Source of the DNA: Nocardioides renjunii
Lineage (GTDB): Bacteria > Actinomycetota > Actinomycetes > Propionibacteriales > Nocardioidaceae
DNA: 64,000 nucleotides
Direction: 5' to 3'
NCBI RefSeq assembly: GCF_034661175.1
Contig: NZ_CP141058.1
Coordinates: forward strand, 3,844,001 to 3,908,000
This document shows, in pieces, positions 41,622 to 50,820 of this stretch. The notes under the pieces were generated by a model, which was given only the letters and a program-made list of their open reading frames with translations, had not been told where the DNA came from and ran no database searches. Every line of letters begins with the position of its first letter. The first letter of the stretch is position 1. A program made the translations under genes and the position numbers.

Positions 41622-42725
41622 ATGAACGCCGTGATGACCGTCGACCTCTCCGAGCTCGACGCCTGGTCCGCCCAGGTGCAGCGCGCCAGCGACGACCTCA
41701 GCGGCATCGCCCGCAACGGCGGCCACGGCCTCGTCCAGACCGACTTCGGCCCGATCCTCGAGACGATGATGGGCGCCTACCACGCCCTGCTCCCGTCGGT
41801 GACCCAGTCGCTGGAGGACAACGGCATCGGGATGCGCGACCACGCCGAGGCGCTGAGGGCGACCGCCCGCGACTTCACGCTGACCGAGGACGGAGTCGTG
41901 CGGCACCACAACGCCCGGGGCGTCGACGGCCGCGACGGGTCGAGCAGCTTCTGGGACGTCGCCGACACCACCATCCGCCGCGCCGCCCCCACCGAGTCCA
42001 GCCTCCCGCAGATCAGCTTCGGGTTCCCCTACGACACCGTGTGCGACCTCGTCCGCATGCTCACCGGCTTCGACATCCGCGCCGAGCTCGCCGAGAAGAT
42101 CGGCGGCGACGTCGTGACCGCCTCGACGCAGGGCTCGTGCTTCGGCAGCCTCGGCACGTCGATGAAGGGCGTCGCCGCCAACCTCGAGAGCGGCGGCCGG
42201 ACGATCTCGCAGACCTGGCAGGGCGGCGCGTCCGACGCCGCCATCAAGCAGATCGGCACGTGGGTGGGCTCCCTCGACACCCAGGCCGGCCAGCTCGTGC
42301 AGATGGGGCAGAACATCGTGCAGATCTGCCGCGACGCGTGGCAGACCGCGCTCGCCGTCGTGCAGTGCGTGAAGGCGGCCGTGCAGACCGTGTCGTCCGC
42401 GCTCGCGACGATGAGCATCCCCGGCGTCGGCTGGGCCCGCGTCGTCCAGGCCGTCTACCAGGCCTTCCAGGCCGTGATGAAGGCCTACAAGGCGATCATG
42501 AAGCTCATCAGCATCCTCAAGCAGGTCGCGTCCTTCATCGAGACGGTGAAGAACTTCTTCGACGGCGACAAGGCACCGGTGTCCACGCCCACCGCGCCGA
42601 CCGCGAGCGGCGCACCCCGCAGCGTGACGCGCGACCCGGGCTCGGTGACCACGCCGACCATCGGCCAGCGGCCCGCTCCGGTCGCCCCGGCAGCCCCGGT
42701 CGCCCCCGTACGATCCGCCTCATGA
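41622..42725 (+). CDS. WXG100-type protein with two helical hairpin domains
   Basis: 367 aa. Residues about 1-100 form an ESX-like N-terminal bundle (LSELDAWSAQVQRASDDLSG). At 199-201 a true WxG motif is present (TISQTWQGGASDAAIKQIGTW), followed by a long helical region with many Val, Gln and Ala and a Pro/Thr-rich tail (about 320-367). This is the most WXG100-like protein of the module, so type VII export is likely if a machinery exists elsewhere. ATG 41622 has AGGAG 8 nt upstream. It overlaps the next gene by 4 nt. Confidence 0.7.
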   Translation: MNAVMTVDLSELDAWSAQVQRASDDLSGIARNGGHGLVQTDFGPILETMMGAYHALLPSVTQSLEDNGIGMRDHAEALRATARDFTLTEDGVVRHHNARGVDGRDGSSSFWDVADTTIRRAAPTESSLPQISFGFPYDTVCDLVRMLTGFDIRAELAEKIGGDVVTASTQGSCFGSLGTSMKGVAANLESGGRTISQTWQGGASDAAIKQIGTWVGSLDTQAGQLVQMGQNIVQICRDAWQTALAVVQCVKAAVQTVSSALATMSIPGVGWARVVQAVYQAFQAVMKAYKAIMKLISILKQVASFIETVKNFFDGDKAPVSTPTAPTASGAPRSVTRDPGSVTTPTIGQRPAPVAPAAPVAPVRSAS

Positions 42726-43120
42726 ACGACCCCCGCAGCCAGGCCGAGATCCTGGCGGCCATCAGCGCGGCCCGCGAGGACCTGACCGCCGGCCTGGCCG
42801 ACCTCCGGGCCACGGTCGACCAGCTCAACGCCCGGCCGCTGCTCACCGACGAGGAGAAGAAGGCCCTCGAGGAGCAGGCGGAGGCCGGCGAGCTCGGCGA
42901 GGACATGAAGACGCTCGTCGAGAAGATCCGCGGCGGCGAGGACACCTGGGAGCGGGTCTTCTCCGGCGAGTCCCCGCACGGCGCCCTCCTGCAGGGTCAC
43001 CTGACCCGGATGTTCGAGGAGCACAAGGAGGACATCGCGCTGGCGTTCGAGGAGCTCATCGAGGAGGAGGAGGCCAAGGGCAACTTCATCTTCGACGAGG
43101 TGCCGACCAGCGACACCTGA
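42722..43120 (+). CDS. Small acidic partner protein of the WXG100 gene
   Basis: 132 aa, strongly acidic (many Glu/Asp, for example FEELIEEEEAKGN) and predicted mostly helical (AEILAAISAAREDLTAGLADL). There is no known domain I recognise. Its ATG overlaps the stop of the WXG100 protein gene, so production is coupled. Size, charge and coupling would suit a cytosolic chaperone or an immunity-type partner, which is inference. Confidence 0.65.
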   Translation: MNDPRSQAEILAAISAAREDLTAGLADLRATVDQLNARPLLTDEEKKALEEQAEAGELGEDMKTLVEKIRGGEDTWERVFSGESPHGALLQGHLTRMFEEHKEDIALAFEELIEEEEAKGNFIFDEVPTSDT

Positions 43121-43154
43121 GGCGACGCGTCCGAACTACAGCCCAGTAGTTCTT

Positions 43155-43191
43155 GCGAACCACTGTTACGGGTGTGACTGCTGTGGTTCGC
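43155..43191 (+). promoter_or_regulatory. Long inverted repeat upstream of the DUF1906 gene
   Basis: GCGAACCAC (43155-43163) and GTGGTTCGC (43183-43191) are exact complements around a 19-nt loop. Just before it, GAACTAC and GTAGTTC (about 43133-43152) form another inverted repeat. It lies 39 nt before the ATG, so it may be a 5'-UTR hairpin or operator for the secreted hydrolase-like protein. Confidence 0.45.
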
Positions 43192-43229
43192 TGGCGTTCG
43201 CTCGCCACTTCCCCGCAGCTGGAGTCACC

Positions 43230-44600
43230 ATGCCCCGCCCCGTCCGCAGTCGTCCTCGCGCCCTCCTCGCCGCCCTCGCCCTGCTCCTCGCAGCACCCCT
43301 GGTCGGGCCGGCGCCGGCGACGGCCGGTGACTCGTCGGTCCCGAGCCCGCGGCTCGCCAGCCAGCGGCAGATCGCCCAGGCGACGCCCGGCGACTTCACC
43401 GGCCACGGCTTCGACCAGTGCCTGGCCCCGACCCAGTCGGCGATGGACACCTGGTGGCGAAAGTCGCCCTTCTCGGCGGTGGGCATCTACATCTCCGGCG
43501 ACTCGCGAGCCTGCCGCTCGCAGCCCAACCTCAGCCCGACGTGGGTCGCGACGCAGGTCGCGCGCGGCTGGCGGCTGCTGCCGATCGCCCTCGGTCCCCA
43601 GGCCTCCTGCCAGCCGCGGTTCCCGCGCTACTCCGACGACGTCACCATCAGCCCCCGGCCGACCGGCGGCTACTCCGCCGCGGCCGGCCAGGGCGCGGCG
43701 GAGGCCGAGAAGAACGCGGCGGACGCGACGGCGTACGGCATCGGTCCGGGCAGCACGATCTGGTACGACCTCGAGGGGTTCGACCTCGGCGACACCCACT
43801 GCCGCGAGTCCGCGCTGGTGTTCACCAGCGCCTGGGTCACGCGGATCAAGGCGCTCGGCTACGTCGCCGGCTTCTACTCCAGCGCCAGCTCCGGCATCAA
43901 GATGCTCGACGACGCGCGGCGGCTGCGCCCGGGCCAGTTCGCGCTGCCGGACCGCATCTGGATCGCCCGCTGGGACGGCGCCGCCAACACCTCGACGACC
44001 TACATCACCGAGGACGGGTGGCGCCCGGGTGGTCGCATGAAGCAGTACCGCGGCGGCCACAACGAGACGTGGGGCGGCGTCACCATCAACATCGACAGCA
44101 ACTTCATCGACCTCGGCACCGGCTCCGTCGCCGTGCCCGAGGGCCGCTGCCCCGGCACCAGGCTCGGCTACTGGAAGTACCCGTCGCTCTCGCCGGGCTC
44201 CGCGAAGCCGACGCGGGTCAAGGTCCTCCAGTGCCTGCTCACCGAGCAGGGCACCTACTCGGGCCCGCTCGACGGGTCGTACGACGCCGCCACCGTCGCC
44301 GCCGCTCGCGCCTGGCAGGCGTCGCGCAAGTTCACCGCGACGGACACCTTCGAGAAGCGGCACTGGACCGCCCTGCTCGCCGCCGGAGCACGTACGACGG
44401 TCAAGCGGGGCTCGACCGGCGAGGCGGTCCACCGCCTGCAGCGGGCCCTCAACGCCGCGGGGGCCGGCCGGTTCCGGGCGACGGGCGTCGTCGACGCGAA
44501 GACCGAGGCGGCGCTGCGGGACTACCAGTCGCGCCTGCGGATCCCGGTGTCGGGCGTGGCCACGCCGCAGACGTGGACCAAGCTGCAGCAGGGCAGGTAG
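43230..44600 (+). CDS. Secreted DUF1906 (Rv2525c-like) protein with two peptidoglycan-binding domains
   Basis: 456 aa. Signal peptide about 1-32. Then a DUF1906 glycoside-hydrolase-like TIM barrel (about 55-290): FDQCLAPTQSAMDTWWRKSPFSAVGIYISG, split as GFDQCLAPTQ and AVGIYISGDSRAC, then IWYDLEGFD with the likely catalytic acidic pair, VAGFYSSASSG and IARWDG. Two PG_binding_1 repeats follow (about 320-385 and 392-455: KVLQCLLTEQGTYSGPLDGSYD; VKRGSTGEAVHRLQRAL). It probably acts in the cell wall. A GGAG site lies 7-8 nt upstream of ATG 43230. Confidence 0.85.
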   Translation: MPRPVRSRPRALLAALALLLAAPLVGPAPATAGDSSVPSPRLASQRQIAQATPGDFTGHGFDQCLAPTQSAMDTWWRKSPFSAVGIYISGDSRACRSQPNLSPTWVATQVARGWRLLPIALGPQASCQPRFPRYSDDVTISPRPTGGYSAAAGQGAAEAEKNAADATAYGIGPGSTIWYDLEGFDLGDTHCRESALVFTSAWVTRIKALGYVAGFYSSASSGIKMLDDARRLRPGQFALPDRIWIARWDGAANTSTTYITEDGWRPGGRMKQYRGGHNETWGGVTINIDSNFIDLGTGSVAVPEGRCPGTRLGYWKYPSLSPGSAKPTRVKVLQCLLTEQGTYSGPLDGSYDAATVAAARAWQASRKFTATDTFEKRHWTALLAAGARTTVKRGSTGEAVHRLQRALNAAGAGRFRATGVVDAKTEAALRDYQSRLRIPVSGVATPQTWTKLQQGR

Positions 44601-44613
44601 CTCGGGCGGGCGG

Positions 44614-45069
44614 TCAGGCCGGCGGGCCCACGACCAGCGCGATGCCGGTCAGGCCCGCGACCGCCAGCACGCCGACGAGCGCACCCTGTGCGGGTCGCCG
44701 CAGCAGCCACGACGTCAGCCGCTCGACCGCACCGCGGGGTGCCTCGGAGCGCAGCCGCCAGGTGTCACCGAGCAGCCCCGCACGCTCGGCGTACCGCTCG
44801 AACGGCACGGTCGCGAAGGGCGGGATCGCCGCGGCCAGGCCGAGCACCAGCCGGCTGAGCGGCCACTTCTGGTCGACCCACAGCAGCACGGTGGTCAGGC
44901 AGTAGGCGATGAAGACGACGCCGTGCACCATCCCGAAGACCTGGACGCCGAGCTCGGTGGTCTCGGTGACGTACTTGAGGAACATCCCGGTCAGCAGCAG
45001 CGCCCACGTGACCGCCTCGGCGACGGCGACGACCCGGTAGAGGCGTCGCGGGGTGCCCAGCGCGCTCAC
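44614..45069 (-). CDS. DUF3817 family membrane protein
   Basis: 151 aa. Three to four TM helices with the DUF3817 pattern: [25 protein letters not shown] (split as [15 protein letters not shown] and GMFLKYV), [15 protein letters not shown] and [20 protein letters not shown]. The C-terminal extension adds another hydrophobic segment. The family is uncharacterised and common near purine genes in Actinobacteria. GTG 45069 overlaps the purQ stop, so it is the third gene of the purS-purQ transcript. Confidence 0.85.
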   Translation of the reverse strand: MSALGTPRRLYRVVAVAEAVTWALLLTGMFLKYVTETTELGVQVFGMVHGVVFIAYCLTTVLLWVDQKWPLSRLVLGLAAAIPPFATVPFERYAERAGLLGDTWRLRSEAPRGAVERLTSWLLRRPAQGALVGVLAVAGLTGIALVVGPPA

Positions 45070-45734
45070 GCGAAGGCCCGCTCCGCGAGCGAGGTGAAGA
45101 AGCCCAGCCCGTCGGTGCCGGGACCGGTGAGGTCCTCGACCGCGTGCTCGGGGTGCGGCATGAGTCCGACGACGTTGCCCTGCTCGTTGGAGATGCCGGC
45201 GATGTCGCGCAGCGAGCCGTTGGGGTTGCCGCCGAGGTAGCGGGCCACCACGAGGCCCTCCCCCTCGAGCCGGTCGAGGGTCGCCTCGTCGGCGACGAAG
45301 CCACCCTCGCCGTTCTTCAGCACGATCGTGACCTCGGCACCCTCGGCGTACGCCGACGTCCAGGGCGTGTCGACACGCTCCATGCGCAGCCGCTGGTCGA
45401 CGCAGTTGAACTTGCGGTGGTCGTTGCGGATGAGGGCACCCGGCAGGAGGTGCGCCTCGCAGAGGATCTGGAAGCCGTTGCAGATGCCCAGGACGGGCAT
45501 GCCCCTGCCGGCCGCGTCGACGACCGCGGCCATGACCGGCGAGAAGCTCGAGATCGCGCCCGCGCGGAGGTAGTCGCCGTAGGAGAAGCCGCCCGGCAGC
45601 ACGACCGCGTCGACGCCGCGCAGGTCCTCGTCGCCGTGCCAGAGCGCAACGGCCTCGTTGCCGCCGATGCGCACCGCGCGGCGCGCGTCGACGTCGTCGA
45701 GCGAGCCGGGGAAGGTGACGACGCCGACCTTCAT
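45066..45734 (-). CDS. purQ: Phosphoribosylformylglycinamidine synthase subunit I (glutaminase)
   Basis: 222 aa, class I glutamine amidotransferase. The nucleophile is Cys85 in [11 protein letters not shown], and the His-Glu pair lies in MPHPEHA near the C-terminus. [14 protein letters not shown] is the usual oxyanion region. It releases ammonia from glutamine for PurL. ATG 45734 overlaps the purS stop and its stop overlaps the DUF3817 start. Confidence 0.95.
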   Translation of the reverse strand: MKVGVVTFPGSLDDVDARRAVRIGGNEAVALWHGDEDLRGVDAVVLPGGFSYGDYLRAGAISSFSPVMAAVVDAAGRGMPVLGICNGFQILCEAHLLPGALIRNDHRKFNCVDQRLRMERVDTPWTSAYAEGAEVTIVLKNGEGGFVADEATLDRLEGEGLVVARYLGGNPNGSLRDIAGISNEQGNVVGLMPHPEHAVEDLTGPGTDGLGFFTSLAERAFA

Positions 45735-46015
45735 GCGCGTCCCGCCTCGTGGGCGACCTCGGAGACGGAGTGGTCCTCGACGTGGACCTCGTAGTCCTCG
45801 ATCACCGGGTTGGACAGCAGCGTCTCGGCCACGCGGTCGATGTCGGCGAGCACCTCGGCGGTGATCTCGCCGTCGACCTGGAGCTCGAACCGCTTGCCCT
45901 GCCGGACGTCGGTGACGAGGTCGAACCCGAGGCGGGGCAGTGCACCGAGCACCGCCTTGCCCTGCGGGTCGAGGATCTCGGGCTTGGGCATGACGTCGAC
46001 GACGACTCGGGCCAC
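45731..46015 (-). CDS. purS: Phosphoribosylformylglycinamidine synthase subunit PurS
   Basis: 94 aa, the third FGAR synthase subunit that bridges PurQ and PurL in the small-PurL system. [21 protein letters not shown] at the start (broken as [17 protein letters not shown]) and [13 protein letters not shown] are typical. The product is slightly longer than the roughly 80-aa norm because of an acidic C-terminal tail. GTG 46015 lies in the usual position, and a TAGAAT -10-like box is at 46054-46059 on the minus strand. Confidence 0.93.
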   Translation of the reverse strand: MARVVVDVMPKPEILDPQGKAVLGALPRLGFDLVTDVRQGKRFELQVDGEITAEVLADIDRVAETLLSNPVIEDYEVHVEDHSVSEVAHEAGRA

Positions 46016-46158
46016 GGAGTGCTCCTGGGGACGGGCGGAGGTGGGCGGCGCCGATTCTAGTGAGCCCGGGCGCCATCTCGGGCATCGGGCATGACCGCGG
46101 ACGAGCCGGGTACCCGGTACGGCGAGCAGGGGACGCAGGACGGGCGACGGGAGTCGGC

Positions 46159-46986
46159 ATGGCGCGGGTCGGCATCTCGGGGTGGCGCTACGCCGGCTGG
46201 CGCGGCCGCTTCTACCCGCCCGGACTGCCGCAGCGCGCCGAGCTCTCCTACGTCGGCCAGCGCATGTCCACCGTCGAGGTGAACGGGTCGTTCTACTCCC
46301 TGCAGCGACCGTCGAGCTGGGCCTCCTGGGCCGAGCAGGTGCCCGACGACTTCGTGCTGTCCGTGAAGGGCCCCCGCTTCGTCACGCACATGAAGAAGCT
46401 GGTCGACGTCGAGGCGCCGCTGGGGACGTTCCTCGCCTCCGGCGTCCTCTCCCTCGGACAGCGCCTCGGTCCGATGCTGTGGCAGCTGCCGCCCAACCTC
46501 GGCTTCCACCCGGACCGGCTCGCGGGCTTCTTCGACCTCCTCCCCCGCACCACCGGCGAGGCCGCCGCGTACGCCGCCGCGCACCACGACGCCTCCAAGC
46601 TCAAGGAGCCGGCCGCCACGACCACCCCGGTCGACCGGCCGCTGCGGCACGTCCTTGAGGTGCGGCACCGGTCGTTCCGCACGCCGGAGTTCTGCGAGCT
46701 GCTGCGCGCCCACGACATCGGCATGGTGGTCGCCGACTCCGCGGGCACGTGGCCGATGTTCGACGAGGTCACCAGCACGGTGGCGTACGTCCGGCTGCAC
46801 GGCGACACCGAGCTCTACGCCAGCGGCTACTCCGAGGCCGCGCTCGACCAGTGGGCCGCCAAGGTGCGGGCGTGGGAGGCCGACGGGCTCGACGTCTACG
46901 TCTACTTCGACAACGACGCCAAGGTCCATGCGCCCTTCGACGCCATCGCGCTGCAGGAGCGGCTGGGGATCACCCCGTCCGGCTGA
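46159..46986 (+). CDS. DUF72 family protein
   Basis: 275 aa, TIM-barrel-like. [21 protein letters not shown] at the start (parts [12 protein letters not shown] and FYPPGLPQ), [18 protein letters not shown], and [15 protein letters not shown] near the end are the DUF72 landmarks. Function is unknown; a nuclease-like or Fe-S related role has been suggested for relatives but is not assumed here. ATG 46159 starts the conserved region; the in-frame ATG at 46060 adds 33 non-conserved residues. It is divergent from purS. Confidence 0.85.
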   Translation: MARVGISGWRYAGWRGRFYPPGLPQRAELSYVGQRMSTVEVNGSFYSLQRPSSWASWAEQVPDDFVLSVKGPRFVTHMKKLVDVEAPLGTFLASGVLSLGQRLGPMLWQLPPNLGFHPDRLAGFFDLLPRTTGEAAAYAAAHHDASKLKEPAATTTPVDRPLRHVLEVRHRSFRTPEFCELLRAHDIGMVVADSAGTWPMFDEVTSTVAYVRLHGDTELYASGYSEAALDQWAAKVRAWEADGLDVYVYFDNDAKVHAPFDAIALQERLGITPSG

Positions 46987-46989
46987 GCC

Positions 46990-47175
46990 TCACCCGCGGC
47001 GACGCGCCGCGACGATGACCAGGCCGACACCGAGCCCGGCCAGCAGCGGGCCGAGGACCGCCCAGATGCTCTGGTCGGTCATCGGGCTGCCCTCGAGGTA
47101 GCCGAGGCCCTGGAACGTCCAGACGGCACCGACCAGCACCATCGCGACGCCGAGCGCGACGAGCAGCGCGCGCAT
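46990..47175 (-). CDS. Small two-TM membrane protein
   Basis: 61 aa: a first helix MRALLVALGVAMVLVGAVWTFQG, split as LLVALGVAMVLVGAVW, a short loop ending in GSPMTDQSI, and a second helix (VLGPLLAGLGVGLVIVAARR). The true start is ATG 47175, whose T overlaps the acyl-CoA ligase stop. Upstream in-frame codons are antisense-shadow sequence of the ligase. Similar tiny proteins are common in actinobacteria; function unknown. Confidence 0.75.
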   Translation of the reverse strand: MRALLVALGVAMVLVGAVWTFQGLGYLEGSPMTDQSIWAVLGPLLAGLGVGLVIVAARRRG

Positions 47176-48758
47176 CAGCTCAGCTCGCGCTTGAGGATCT
47201 TGCCGGTCGCGGTCATCGGGAGGGCGTCGACGAACTGGACGACGCGGGGGTACTTGTAGCCCGCCATCTGCTCCTTGCCCCACTCCACCAGCTCGTCCTC
47301 GGTCACCGTGGCGCCGTCGTTGCGGATGACGACGGCCTTGATCTCCTCGCCGTGGCTCTCGTGGGGCACGCCGATGACGGCCGCGAGCGAGACGTCCGGG
47401 TGGGTCAGCAGGACCTCCTCGATCTCGCGCGGGTAGACGTTGTAGCCACCGCGGATGATCATGTCCTTGGACCGGTCGACGATGTAGTACCAGCCGTCGG
47501 CGTCCTTGCGGGCGAGGTCGCCCGAGCGGAACCAGCCGTCGACGATCGCCTCGGCGGTGGCGTCGGGGCGGCCGTGGTAGCCCTTCATGATGTTGGGGCC
47601 CTTGATCGCGATCTCGCCGACGACCTTCTCGGGGTCCTCGCCGTCCTCCGCGTCCCGCAGGTCCTCGCGCACCCCGGGCTCGGGGCTGATCAGCTTCATC
47701 TCCACGCCCGGGATCGGCTTGCCGATCGAGCCGACGCGCGCGGGCTCGCCCCAGACCGAGAAGCTCGAGACGGGCGAGGTCTCGGACAGGCCGTAGCCCT
47801 CGAGGATGGTCACGCCGAAGCGGCGCTCGAACTCCTTGTGCACCTCCACGGGCAGCGCGGAGCCGCCGGCCGCCGCGACCCGCAGCGTGTCGGCGAGCTT
47901 CTTCACGTCGACGCCGGAGTCGTCGAGGGCGCCCAGCAGGCCCCAGTACATCGTCGGCACCCCGGCGAAGAAGGTGACGTCCTCCTTGTCCATGAGCGCC
48001 AGCGCCGGACCCGCCTCGAACCGCGGCAGCAGCACGACCGTGCCGCCGAACGCGAAGCCGGCGTTCATGATCACGGTCTGGCCGAAGGAGTGGAACAGCG
48101 GCAGCACGCAGAGCAGCGTGTCGGGATCATCTGCGTCGGCGCCGAACAGCGCGTCGCTGACGAGGGCGTTGGAGATCATGTTGCGGTGCATGAGCTCGGC
48201 GCCCTTGGGCTGGCCGGTGGTGCCGGACGTGTAGAGGATGACGGCCGTGTCGTCGGCGCCGACCTCGCGCGTCTCGAAGACCGGCGACTGGCCCTTCAGG
48301 GCCTGGCCCAGCGTCTGCGCCCCCTCGATGGGCGACTCGGCGGCCGGGTCGGCGGTGATCACGAAGAAGTGCTCGCACCCGTCGGTCTGCTCGAAGCCGG
48401 CGTGACCCTCGGCCCCGATGGGGAGCTCGGGGGTGCCCTGGAAGCAGAAGTAGGCCTTCGCGTCGGAGTCGTCGAGGTGGTAGGCCACCTCGCGGCCCTT
48501 GAGCAGGACGTTGAGCGGCACGACGGTCGCCCCGGCCTTGAGGATGCCGTAGTAGACGATCGGGAAGTAGGGCAGGTTCGGGCAGCTCAGCGCCACCTTG
48601 TCGCCCGCCTCGATGCCGCGCGAGACCAGCAGGTTGGCCACCTGGTTGGCTGCGGCGTCCACCTGCGCGTAGGTGAGCCGGGTGTCGCCCAGCACCACCG
48701 CCGTACGGTCGGGGTGCGCCTGCGCGGAGCCTTCGAGGAGCGAGGAGAGGTTGGCCAT
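47175..48758 (-). CDS. Long-chain fatty acid-CoA ligase (AMP-forming)
   Basis: 527 aa of the ANL superfamily. P-loop LYTSGTTGQPKGAEL, the YGLSETSP motif, GWFRSGDLARKDADGWYYIVDR (parts WFRSGDLA and GWYYIVDRSKD) and the hinge, then catalytic Lys in PMTATGKILKREL. It activates a carboxylic acid to acyl-AMP and then acyl-CoA. The substrate is probably a fatty acid, but medium-chain or aromatic acids cannot be excluded. It lies 32 nt downstream of the SRPBCC gene stop on the same strand. Confidence 0.9.
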   Translation of the reverse strand: MANLSSLLEGSAQAHPDRTAVVLGDTRLTYAQVDAAANQVANLLVSRGIEAGDKVALSCPNLPYFPIVYYGILKAGATVVPLNVLLKGREVAYHLDDSDAKAYFCFQGTPELPIGAEGHAGFEQTDGCEHFFVITADPAAESPIEGAQTLGQALKGQSPVFETREVGADDTAVILYTSGTTGQPKGAELMHRNMISNALVSDALFGADADDPDTLLCVLPLFHSFGQTVIMNAGFAFGGTVVLLPRFEAGPALALMDKEDVTFFAGVPTMYWGLLGALDDSGVDVKKLADTLRVAAAGGSALPVEVHKEFERRFGVTILEGYGLSETSPVSSFSVWGEPARVGSIGKPIPGVEMKLISPEPGVREDLRDAEDGEDPEKVVGEIAIKGPNIMKGYHGRPDATAEAIVDGWFRSGDLARKDADGWYYIVDRSKDMIIRGGYNVYPREIEEVLLTHPDVSLAAVIGVPHESHGEEIKAVVIRNDGATVTEDELVEWGKEQMAGYKYPRVVQFVDALPMTATGKILKRELS

Positions 48759-48790
48759 GGCGCCAACCTACTCAGGCCGCGTGACGCCCG

Positions 48791-49231
48791 TCACGCACCG
48801 CCGCGCGCCTCGAGGATCCGCCCCGCCTTGCGGAGGTCGGCGGCGATCGCGGCCGAGGCCATCAGTCCCGCAGCGCCGGCCGGCAGCGACCACAGGCCGC
48901 GGCCGGCGACCTCGCCGGTGGCGCGCACCCGGCAGCCGCCGGGCCGCTCGGTGAAGTGCAGCTCGAGGGTCGCGCTGACCCCGCGCCAGTGGCCGCGCTC
49001 GGCCCACACGCGGAAGGGCGTCAGCACGGTGGTCTCCATGTGGGGTCGTACGCCGACGGCCGTGCGCTCGCGCCACGTCTGGCCGAGGTGCGGCTCCTCG
49101 TCGGCCGGCACCTCGACGGACAGCAGGGAGGACTGCCACTCCGGGCGGTTGCGCGGGTCGCAGAGGTAGCGGAACGCCTCCGCGGCGGGGACCGACATCT
49201 CGACCGTGGCCGAGATCGTGCGTGCGCTCAC
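48791..49231 (-). CDS. SRPBCC (START-like) family protein
   Basis: 146 aa with the helix-grip pattern: [23 protein letters not shown] (parts [13 protein letters not shown] and NRPEWQSSL), long strands [10 protein letters not shown] and [13 protein letters not shown], and a final helix [18 protein letters not shown]. Ligand unknown. The GTG at 49231 overlaps the purC stop by 4 nt (GTGA), so it is coupled to purC. Confidence 0.72.
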   Translation of the reverse strand: MSARTISATVEMSVPAAEAFRYLCDPRNRPEWQSSLLSVEVPADEEPHLGQTWRERTAVGVRPHMETTVLTPFRVWAERGHWRGVSATLELHFTERPGGCRVRATGEVAGRGLWSLPAGAAGLMASAAIAADLRKAGRILEARGGA

Positions 49232-50121
49232 CAGGTCTCCCCGGTCAGCAGCTCGTAGGCCTCGACGTAGCGCGAGCGCGTGCGCTCGACGACGGCGTCG
49301 GGGAGCGGCGGCGGCGCCTCGCCGGAGGACCGGTCCCACCCGGACTCGCCGGTCAGCCAGTCGCGCACCACCTGCTTGTCGTACGACGCCTGGGCGCGGC
49401 CCGGCTGCCACGCGTCCGCCGGCCAGAAGCGGCTCGAGTCGGGCGTGAGCACCTCGTCGGCGAGGATCGTCGTGCCGTCGGCCCGCCTGCCGAACTCCAG
49501 CTTGGTGTCGGCGAGGAGGATCCCGCGGTCCCTCGCGATGTCGTGGGCCCGGTCGTAGACCTCCATGGTCAGCATCCGCAGCTCGGCTGCGGCGTCGTCG
49601 CCGACCGCCTCCACGACGGCCTCGTAGTCGACGTTCTCGTCGTGGTCGCCCAGGTCGGCCTTCGTGGCGGGGGTGAAGATCGGCTCGGGCAGGCGGCTGC
49701 CGTCCTGGAGGCCGGCCGGCAGCGGGATGCCGCACACCTCGCCGGATCGCTGGTAGTCGAGCAGCCCCGACCCGGTCAGGTAGCCGCGCGCCACGCACTC
49801 GACCGGGAACATCTCCAGCCGCTCGCAGACCACGGCCCGTCCGGCCACGGCGGCGGGCACGTCGGTCGAGACGACGTGGTTGCCGACCAGCCCGTCGAGC
49901 TGCGCGAACCACCACAGCGACATGCGGGTGAGGATCTCGCCCTTGTCGGGGATCGTCGTGTCGAGGACGAAGTCGTAGGCCGAGATCCGGTCGCTCGCGA
50001 CCATGAGCAGGCGACCCTCGTGCTCGCCTGCGTCGATGCGGTAGAGGTCGCGCACCTTGCCCGAGTGGACGTGGGTGGCGCCCTCGATCACCGGGGCGGC
50101 GGGGATGTTGAGGTCGGCCAC
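49228..50121 (-). CDS. purC: Phosphoribosylaminoimidazole-succinocarboxamide synthase
   Basis: 297 aa. [12 protein letters not shown] gives the ATP-contacting N-terminal loop, then [22 protein letters not shown] (parts [10 protein letters not shown] and [10 protein letters not shown]), [22 protein letters not shown] (parts [13 protein letters not shown]), and [13 protein letters not shown], all classic SAICAR synthase motifs. It condenses CAIR with aspartate (step 7). It is 16 nt downstream of the ABM-like gene and overlaps the SRPBCC gene. Confidence 0.95.
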   Translation of the reverse strand: MADLNIPAAPVIEGATHVHSGKVRDLYRIDAGEHEGRLLMVASDRISAYDFVLDTTIPDKGEILTRMSLWWFAQLDGLVGNHVVSTDVPAAVAGRAVVCERLEMFPVECVARGYLTGSGLLDYQRSGEVCGIPLPAGLQDGSRLPEPIFTPATKADLGDHDENVDYEAVVEAVGDDAAAELRMLTMEVYDRAHDIARDRGILLADTKLEFGRRADGTTILADEVLTPDSSRFWPADAWQPGRAQASYDKQVVRDWLTGESGWDRSSGEAPPPLPDAVVERTRSRYVEAYELLTGETW

Positions 50122-50137
50122 GCGAGGAGCCTAGCCC

Positions 50138-50689
50138 TCACGCGCGGTGCAGCCACCAGCTCATCCGGCGCGTCATCCACGGGAGGAAGACGTACGTCAT
50201 GAGCGGGGTCATCACCGAGGTCACCAGCACCACGCGCGGCACGAGCGGCCAGCCCGAGATGGTGCGCGAGGCGACGAAGTTGGCGAGCAGGCTCAGCGGC
50301 AGGAAGACCATGAAGATGACGACCATCTGCTTCCAGCGGGGCGGCGGCACGGGGGCGGCGCTGAGCGACTCGACCGACGCCGGCTCGTCGAACCAGCCCT
50401 CGATGCCCGTCCGCCGCTCGCGGCGCCTCTCCTCCACGCTCCCCTGCGCGGCCTCGAGCCACCACGCCCGCTGCGGGGAGGCCTCCCACGCGGCGAGCGA
50501 GTCGGTGTCGGCGAAGCGGTAGAGCATGTGCCAGTCGGCCGAGTCCTCGCTCGGCCGCACCCACCCCGAGCCGAGGAAGCCGTCGAACCGCTCCGCCAGC
50601 GACGTCCCGGCCTGCACCCACGCCAGCATCTCGCTGGAGCGCGACGGGTCGACGTGGCGGGTCACGGACACGGTGACGGGGGCGGTCAT
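50138..50689 (-). CDS. ABM-type monooxygenase domain fused to two C-terminal TM helices
   Basis: 183 aa. Residues about 5-95 look like an antibiotic-biosynthesis monooxygenase (ABM, dimeric alpha/beta barrel) domain (VSVTRHVDPSRSSEMLAWV, GFLGSGWVRP). Two hydrophobic helices follow (about 120-140 and 150-170), with PRVV/TPLMTYVFLPWMTRRM. Free ABM proteins are usually about 100 aa, so this is a membrane-tethered variant. Residues directly implicating catalysis are not certain. It is upstream of purC on the same transcript. Confidence 0.7.
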   Translation of the reverse strand: MTAPVTVSVTRHVDPSRSSEMLAWVQAGTSLAERFDGFLGSGWVRPSEDSADWHMLYRFADTDSLAAWEASPQRAWWLEAAQGSVEERRRERRTGIEGWFDEPASVESLSAAPVPPPRWKQMVVIFMVFLPLSLLANFVASRTISGWPLVPRVVLVTSVMTPLMTYVFLPWMTRRMSWWLHRA

Positions 50690-50820
50690 GCGCCCAGTGT
50701 CGGGCGATCGACGGCGCGCGGCGAAGCCGACGACGACGAGATCCCGGCCACGTGGCCCGTGGCGCGCAATTGTGCAGTGACCTAGTCTACAAACACACCC
50801 TTGCCACCCCCGGAGCCACC

